Assembly: GCF_900184945.1 (NCBI RefSeq)
Contig: NZ_FXYF01000002.1
Location: forward strand, 62,001 to 126,000
Source of the DNA: Antarctobacter aquimaris
GTDB lineage: Bacteria; Pseudomonadota; Alphaproteobacteria; Rhodobacterales; Rhodobacteraceae
Reading direction: 5' to 3'
Length of the DNA stretch: 64,000 bases
Shown: piece by piece, positions 59,878 through 64,000 of the stretch
Layout: each line of letters starts with the position of its first letter
How positions within the stretch are numbered: the first letter of the stretch is position 1
The notes under the pieces: model-generated
The model's input: only the letters and a program-made list of their open reading frames with translations
What the model was told of the DNA's origin: nothing
Database searches by the model: none
Program-made: the position numbers and the translations under genes

Positions 59878-61020
59878 TCAGGCGTCGTGGACGTAGTATT
59901 TGCCTTGGGTGCCTGCGGCCTCCTCGAGGCGGGCAAAGACATCCATGGACCCGGCCAGTTCGGTCTTGAACTGGTCCCAGTCGGGCAGCTGGTAGCCGCC
60001 TGTGGCCTGCCATTCGGCCAGCTGGTCATCGGTCAGCGAATGGAACTGCACGCCCGCCTTGGACAGTTCGGACATCGCGTAGGTCCGGGCCGAGGGCACC
60101 TTGGCCAGGTTCTGGTGCGCGGTCATCTCGCCTGCCCATTCGATGCCTTCCTGCACGTCGGCGGGCAGGCTGTTGAACCATTCCAGGTTCACCGAGTAGA
60201 CCTGACTGTCCGGCACCGCCTGGGTAAAGGTGACGTGGCTCAGGATGTCCTTGAAGCCGAAGACGAACAGCGCGCCGACCGCCGGGTCCAGCGCATCGGC
60301 CACGCCCTGCTTGATCGCCGACGGCGTTTCGCCCCAGGCCACCGGCGTCGGGTTCGCGCCGACCATGCGGTAGTACTGCTGCAACATCGCCGAGCCGGGC
60401 ACGCGGAACTTGACGCCCTTGAGGTCCGCCGGGGTGATCACCGCGTTGCCGCCCTGGCGCACCGCCACCACGCGCGGGTCGATCACGACATAGAACAGCG
60501 CCTTGAAGCCGGCCGCCTCGACCTTGGGGTGGACCTCGTTCTTCCAGGCGTCCGACGTCACCAGGTTGGTGAACCGCTGGTTGGAGCCGCAGAAATACGG
60601 CAGGTTGATGAGGTCGGCGGCGCTGGCGAAGGGGGCGAAATTGGCCAGCGAATGCTGGGCGCACTGGATCGTGCCGGTCTGCACCGCCTGCACCAGCGCA
60701 CCGCCCGCGCCCAGCTGGCCGCCGGGGGCAAGCTTGACGTAGACCTTGCCGTTGGTGGCGTTCTGGATGTTCTCCTTGAGGTCCAGCTGCATGATCGGGT
60801 AGCTGCGCGACGCGCCCAGCACGTAGGCGGTGGCCAGCGTCATGACGTGCTCTGCCGCCTGCTCGCGCTCGCGCTCTTCCGCTTGGGTCTGTGCGGCCGC
60901 TTCCTGCGACCACAGCATGCCGGCCGCCCCCACGACCAGCGCCGCGGTAAAGCTGCCCCCCGCGGTCAGCTTGAGAAAGTTGCGGCGTTCCTCGGATACC
61001 AGATCCAGATCTTTCCTCAT
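59878..61020 (-). CDS. hpsK: TRAP transporter substrate-binding protein (DctP family), DHPS uptake
   Basis: A 380-residue periplasmic binding protein. It has a twin-arginine signal (SEERRNFLKLTAGGSFTAALV), as in many roseobacter TRAP binders that fold with their ligand or need Tat export. The DctP domain (about 60-370) keeps the family's LGVxFRVPGSAMLQQYYRMVGANPTP region, with the ligand-binding Arg in KFRVPGS. With a five-amino-acid LAPGGQLG and DALDPAVGAL match it belongs to the group used for DHPS. It starts the transport set, downstream of a small membrane-protein gene. Confidence 0.9.
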   Translation of the reverse strand: MRKDLDLVSEERRNFLKLTAGGSFTAALVVGAAGMLWSQEAAAQTQAEEREREQAAEHVMTLATAYVLGASRSYPIMQLDLKENIQNATNGKVYVKLAPGGQLGAGGALVQAVQTGTIQCAQHSLANFAPFASAADLINLPYFCGSNQRFTNLVTSDAWKNEVHPKVEAAGFKALFYVVIDPRVVAVRQGGNAVITPADLKGVKFRVPGSAMLQQYYRMVGANPTPVAWGETPSAIKQGVADALDPAVGALFVFGFKDILSHVTFTQAVPDSQVYSVNLEWFNSLPADVQEGIEWAGEMTAHQNLAKVPSARTYAMSELSKAGVQFHSLTDDQLAEWQATGGYQLPDWDQFKTELAGSMDVFARLEEAAGTQGKYYVHDA

Positions 61021-61052
61021 CGTAAGCTCCTCCCTGTTGAGCCAGTCCTTGT

Positions 61053-61226
61053 TTATTTTTTGGCCAGTCTTTCGCGTCGCAGGATGGCGACGACAAAGGC
61101 GATCGAGGCGCCGAACAGCATCAGCATCGACTGCACGTCGCTGAGGACCGGTTTGCCGGTCAATGCGCCCAGCACGACATCACCGACGAAACCCGCGAAC
61201 AACAGTGCCGAAATCAGCAGCGCCAC
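61053..61226 (-). CDS. Small two-span membrane protein heading the sulfonate operon
   Basis: A 57-residue protein with two helices (ALLISALLFAGFVGDVVLGAL and SMLMLFGASIAFVVAILRR) and a basic end (RERLAKK). The GTG at 61226 is preceded by GGGGAGGAAAG and gives a 31-base leader from the predicted promoter. A longer frame upstream would start inside the operator and is unlikely. It is the first cistron before hpsK. Function unknown; it could modulate the transporter. Confidence 0.7.
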   Translation of the reverse strand: MALLISALLFAGFVGDVVLGALTGKPVLSDVQSMLMLFGASIAFVVAILRRERLAKK

Positions 61227-61263
61227 GATTCTTTCCTCCCCGAAAGACGTCGATTCGAGGGTG

Positions 61264-61303
61264 AATGTAAGCGCTTGCATGACTTCCTGCAAGCGCTTAC
61301 ATT
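61264..61303. promoter_or_regulatory. Symmetric divergent promoter with two LacI-type operators
   Basis: AATGTAAGCGCTTGCA (61264-61279) and its exact reverse complement TGCAAGCGCTTACATT (61288-61303) are separated by 8 bp. Each contains the LacI-family core AAGCGCTT. Minus-strand promoter: TTGCAG (61292-61287), 17-bp spacer, TACATT (61269-61264). Plus-strand promoter: TTGCAT (61275-61280), 17-bp spacer, TACATT (61298-61303). Each operator therefore covers the -35 of one promoter and the -10 of the other, so a bound repressor would block both. Confidence 0.85.
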
Positions 61304-61324
61304 GCTACCGGAACCAGCAAGACG

Positions 61325-62419
61325 ATGGTATCGCGGTGGCGCCGGGACAGCCCGCGCGCCAGGAAAGGCAAACTCACCGTGACCGAAGGACAGAGCCCGC
61401 CCGACACAGCCCTGCCCACGCTCGAGGACGTGGCATCGCGGTCCGGCGTGTCCACGGCCACGGTCTCGCGCTGTCTCAACTCGCCTGACCGCGTGTCCGA
61501 AGAAACGCGCAAGCGGGTCATGGCGGCGGTGCGCGACCTCGGCTATGCGCCCAACTTCGGCGCGCGCACGCTGGCGGGCAAGCGGACCAACACCTTTGGC
61601 GCGATCATCCCGACGATGGAGAACGCCATCTTCGCCCGTGGCTTGCAGGCCTTCCAGGAAGAGCTGCACGCGCATGGCGTGACGCTGCTTGTGGCCAGTT
61701 CCTCCTACAAGCCCAGCGTGGAAGAGGAACAGATCCGCGCGCTGGTCGCCCGGGGCGCTGACGCGCTGCTGCTGATCGGCCATGACCGCACGCCCGAATC
61801 CTATGCCTTCCTCGCGAAACGCCAGATCCCGCACCTGATCGCCTGGGCCTACGATCCCGCGCTGGACCGCATGTCGATCGGTTTTGACAACCGGCAGGCG
61901 ATGAAGGCGCTGGCGCTGGAGGTGATCGACCTTGGCCACCGCACCATCGGCTTCATCACCGCCGCGCGCGACGGCAACGACCGCGCCCGTGGCCGCTACG
62001 AGGGGCTGTGCGACGCGATGCGCTCGCGCGGCCTGGACCCGGAAAGCCTGGCCATCCGCGAAACCACCTACGGCATCGCCAGGGGCGGCGAGGCCTTTGC
62101 CGAGCTGATGGCGCTCACGCCCCGGCCCACCGCCGTCGTCTGCGGCAACGACGTTCTGGCCGTCGGCGCGGTGAAACGGGCGCAGCAGATGGGCCTGCGG
62201 GTGCCCCAGGACGTGTCGATCACCGGTTTCGACGACATCGACATCGCCGAGATCGTCTCGCCCGCGCTGACCACCGTCCACGTCCCGCACCGCGAGATGG
62301 GCCGCCGCGCGGCGCGGGCGCTGCTGGACATGCGCAACGGCGCGGGGCGCGGGCCGAACATCTGCCTCGACGCCACGCTGAAACGACGCGAGTCGCTGGG
62401 CCCGGTGCCGGTGGCCTGA
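61325..62419 (+). CDS. LacI-family transcriptional repressor of the sulfonate operon
   Basis: A 364-residue LacI/PurR-type regulator. The helix-turn-helix is TLEDVASRSGVSTATVSRCL (about 32-51), followed by the hinge near APNFGARTLAGKRT. The effector domain is PBP-like (about 90-350), with IGFDNRQAMKALALEVIDLGHR and VVCGNDVLAVGAVKRAQQ. Start uncertain: ATG 61325 or GTG 61379, the latter having AGGAAAGG upstream. It is divergent from the DHPS operon across the shared operators, so it most likely represses that operon and itself; the inducer is presumably DHPS or sulfolactate. Confidence 0.87.
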   Translation: MVSRWRRDSPRARKGKLTVTEGQSPPDTALPTLEDVASRSGVSTATVSRCLNSPDRVSEETRKRVMAAVRDLGYAPNFGARTLAGKRTNTFGAIIPTMENAIFARGLQAFQEELHAHGVTLLVASSSYKPSVEEEQIRALVARGADALLLIGHDRTPESYAFLAKRQIPHLIAWAYDPALDRMSIGFDNRQAMKALALEVIDLGHRTIGFITAARDGNDRARGRYEGLCDAMRSRGLDPESLAIRETTYGIARGGEAFAELMALTPRPTAVVCGNDVLAVGAVKRAQQMGLRVPQDVSITGFDDIDIAEIVSPALTTVHVPHREMGRRAARALLDMRNGAGRGPNICLDATLKRRESLGPVPVA

Positions 62420-62424
62420 CAGGC

Positions 62425-63723
62425 TCAACCTTGCCGGCGCAGCGTCCAGCCCAGCAGCAGGACATAGGCCAGAGTCCCCGCCGAGGTCCCCAGCGCCAGT
62501 CCCACCGCCCCCAGTGCCGGCACCAGGGCCAGTTTGCAGCCCAGGTTGACCACCAGCGCCGCCAGCAGCAGCCGGAACGGCGTGGCGGTGTCGCCCAGCC
62601 CCTGGAACTGCACCACCAGCGGCCGCACGAACAGCGCCGGCACCACCCCCAGCGCATAGCCCGCCAGGATCTGCGCCGTGGCCGCGGTGTCCTCAGAGGT
62701 GAAACTGCCGCGCTGGAACAGCAGGGCGATGATCTCGGCCCCCCACAGCCCCATCACCAGCGCGATCGGCACGCCGATCCCGGCACAAACCGCCAGCGCC
62801 TGCCGCAGCGGCGCGCGCCCGTCGCCGCCTTCGGCGCTGCGCCGGGCGATCTCGGGCAGCAGGACCGTCCCCAGCGCGACCGAGATCAGGCCGATGGGCA
62901 ACTGGTACAGCCGGTCGGCAAAGTAGAGATGCGCCAGTGCCCCGCCCGGCAGGAAGGAGGCCAGCACCGTGTCGATGAACACCGCCACCTGCGTCGCCCC
63001 GGCGCTCAGCACCGCCGGGCCGAGATTGCGAAAGAACCGCCGCGTGTGGCCGGACAGGCCCAGCCGGGGCCAGGGCTGCGCCAGCCCCGCGCGCTGCATC
63101 GCCCACCCCACCAGCGCCACCTGCGCCACCCCCGACACCAGCACCGCCAGCGCGGCGACATGGCCCGGCCAGTCGGACAGTCCGGCCAGCAGCAGACCGG
63201 CGATCAGCACCAGGTTCATCACGCTGGGCGCGGCGGCAAAGGCCCAGAACCGCCCCTGGCTGCCCAGCCGCGCGCCGAAATAGGCCACCAGCGAAATGCA
63301 CAGCAGAAAGGGAAAGGTCAGCCGCAGCAGGTCGCGCGCCAGCAGGTGCACCGGATCATCGGGGCCAAAGCCGGGCGCCAGCAGGCGCAAGACCGCGCCC
63401 GGCACCGCCAGCACCACGACCAGCAGCACCAGGTTGCCCAGCAGCAGCCAGCCCAGCGTCTCCGCCCGGAACCTCTGCGCCTCAGCCGAGTCGGGCGGCA
63501 GCCGCGCGTCGATCGGCTGGAAGGCGGCGGTAAAGGCGCCTTCGGCCACCAGCGCGCGCAGCTGGTTCGACAGCCGGAACGCCAGCATGAAGGCCACCGC
63601 CACCGGCCCCGTGCCCAGCACCGCGGCCAGGATCAGGTCACGCCCGAACCCCAGCACCCGGCTGACCAGCGTCAGCCCCGCCACCGTCGCAAAGGCCCGG
63701 TGCCAGGCAGCCAGCCGGGGCAC
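62425..63723 (-). CDS. murJ: MurJ-type lipid II flippase, short form
   Basis: A 432-residue MVIN/MurJ family membrane protein. Seen: VAGLTLVSRVLGFGRDLILAAVLG at the N-terminus, FRLSNQLRALVAEGAFTAAFQPI, and LPEIARRSAEGG. MurJ flips lipid II for peptidoglycan synthesis. Canonical MurJ has about 510 residues and 14 helices; this one ends near helix 12 (LGWTLRRQG). It may be a natural short form or a paralogue. It converges on the lacI-family gene with five bases between stops. Confidence 0.85.
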   Translation of the reverse strand: MPRLAAWHRAFATVAGLTLVSRVLGFGRDLILAAVLGTGPVAVAFMLAFRLSNQLRALVAEGAFTAAFQPIDARLPPDSAEAQRFRAETLGWLLLGNLVLLVVVLAVPGAVLRLLAPGFGPDDPVHLLARDLLRLTFPFLLCISLVAYFGARLGSQGRFWAFAAAPSVMNLVLIAGLLLAGLSDWPGHVAALAVLVSGVAQVALVGWAMQRAGLAQPWPRLGLSGHTRRFFRNLGPAVLSAGATQVAVFIDTVLASFLPGGALAHLYFADRLYQLPIGLISVALGTVLLPEIARRSAEGGDGRAPLRQALAVCAGIGVPIALVMGLWGAEIIALLFQRGSFTSEDTAATAQILAGYALGVVPALFVRPLVVQFQGLGDTATPFRLLLAALVVNLGCKLALVPALGAVGLALGTSAGTLAYVLLLGWTLRRQG

Positions 63724-63725
63724 CC

Positions 63726-64000
63726 TCAGGGCACCAGCGGCCAGATCAGCGGCGCGACCAGCACCGTGACCAGACCGGCCAGCAGGTTCATCGGCAGGCC
63801 CAGCCGCAGGAAATCGCTGAAGCGGTAGCCGCCAGCGTTGTAGACCATGGTGTTGGTCTGGTAGCCGATGGGCGTGGCAAAGCTGGCGCTGGCGCCGAAC
63901 ATCACGGCGACGACAAAGGCGCGCGGATCGAGGCCCAGCTGCACCGCCACCCCCACCGCAATGGGCGTCATGATGACGGCGACGGCGTTGTTGGTCACAA
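63726..64000 (-). CDS. SLC13/DASS-type anion permease, C-terminal end only
   Basis: The last ~91 residues of a sodium-coupled anion permease of the SLC13/divalent-anion family. [18 protein letters not shown] and [30 protein letters not shown] are the signature of the family's second half. The rest lies beyond the window. It is two bases from the MurJ start and could be co-transcribed with it. Members carry sulfate, dicarboxylates or silicate; sulfate would suit the sulfonate genes nearby, but this is not shown. Confidence 0.85.
   Translation of the reverse strand, partial: VTNNAVAVIMTPIAVGVAVQLGLDPRAFVVAVMFGASASFATPIGYQTNTMVYNAGGYRFSDFLRLGLPMNLLAGLVTVLVAPLIWPLVP

Overview
This window is a dense, very GC-rich (about 65-70 %) stretch of a bacterial chromosome. 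The gene content points to a marine alphaproteobacterium of the Roseobacter/Rhodobacteraceae type: TRAP and ABC importers for organic solutes, dimethylglycine/sarcosine-dehydrogenase-like flavoproteins fused to GcvT domains, a C3-sulfonate (DHPS/sulfolactate) pathway, RTX proteins with a Hint domain, and a short intergenic repeat I associate with this family. I saw no rRNA, tRNA, CRISPR array or insertion sequence. The family-level placement is inference from gene content.

Left part (1-20.9 kb): the 3' end of miaA overlaps an AraC regulator. A five-component peptide-type ABC importer follows (binding protein, two permeases, one fused double ATPase), with a strong terminator-like hairpin after the binding-protein gene. 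Then come a decayed DUF4239 gene, a secreted PilZ-like protein, a lytic transglycosylase, ssb, an M50 protease with CBS domains, aroK-aroB, a 49-aa membrane protein, a periplasmic helical protein overlapping xerD, a CorC/HlyC-type protein, a metallophosphoesterase-like protein with eroded metal motifs, and two secreted proteins of unknown function.

Middle part (20.9-35 kb): two divergent FAD/GcvT demethylating dehydrogenase paralogues, a MobA/MocA-like nucleotidyltransferase with a palindromic upstream site, a stand-alone receiver protein, a 987-aa RTX/Hint protein, and a run of three SGNH/GSCFA esterase-like genes, the last carrying RTX repeats and a DUF4214 region.

Variable part (35-41 kb): the region is mostly decayed sequence. 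It holds one well-preserved two-gene unit, an ATP-dependent RNA ligase coupled to an HD-phosphoesterase/polynucleotide kinase (HD-Pnk), which is a predicted RNA end-healing-and-sealing operon. Arrays of near-perfect palindromes lie on both sides of it (35028-35124 and 39612-39675). An isopenicillin-N-synthase-type oxygenase pseudogene closes the region.

Right part (41-64 kb): a GMC oxidoreductase; a tungstate-type locus (tupB, tupA, an HTH/periplasmic-binding-fold regulator and a molbindin, but no ATPase); a spermidine/putrescine-class ABC importer translationally coupled to a metallo-hydrolase; and a large minus-strand operon (61.2 to 50.8 kb) for 2,3-dihydroxypropane-1-sulfonate. That operon encodes a TRAP importer, HpsN, two dehydrogenases for the C2 hydroxyl, SuyAB sulfo-lyase, a ComC-type sulfolactate dehydrogenase, a YeiH/SuyZ exporter and a universal stress protein. 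It starts at a symmetric divergent promoter, overlaid by two LacI-type operators shared with the adjacent lacI-family gene. MurJ and the end of an SLC13-type permease finish the window.
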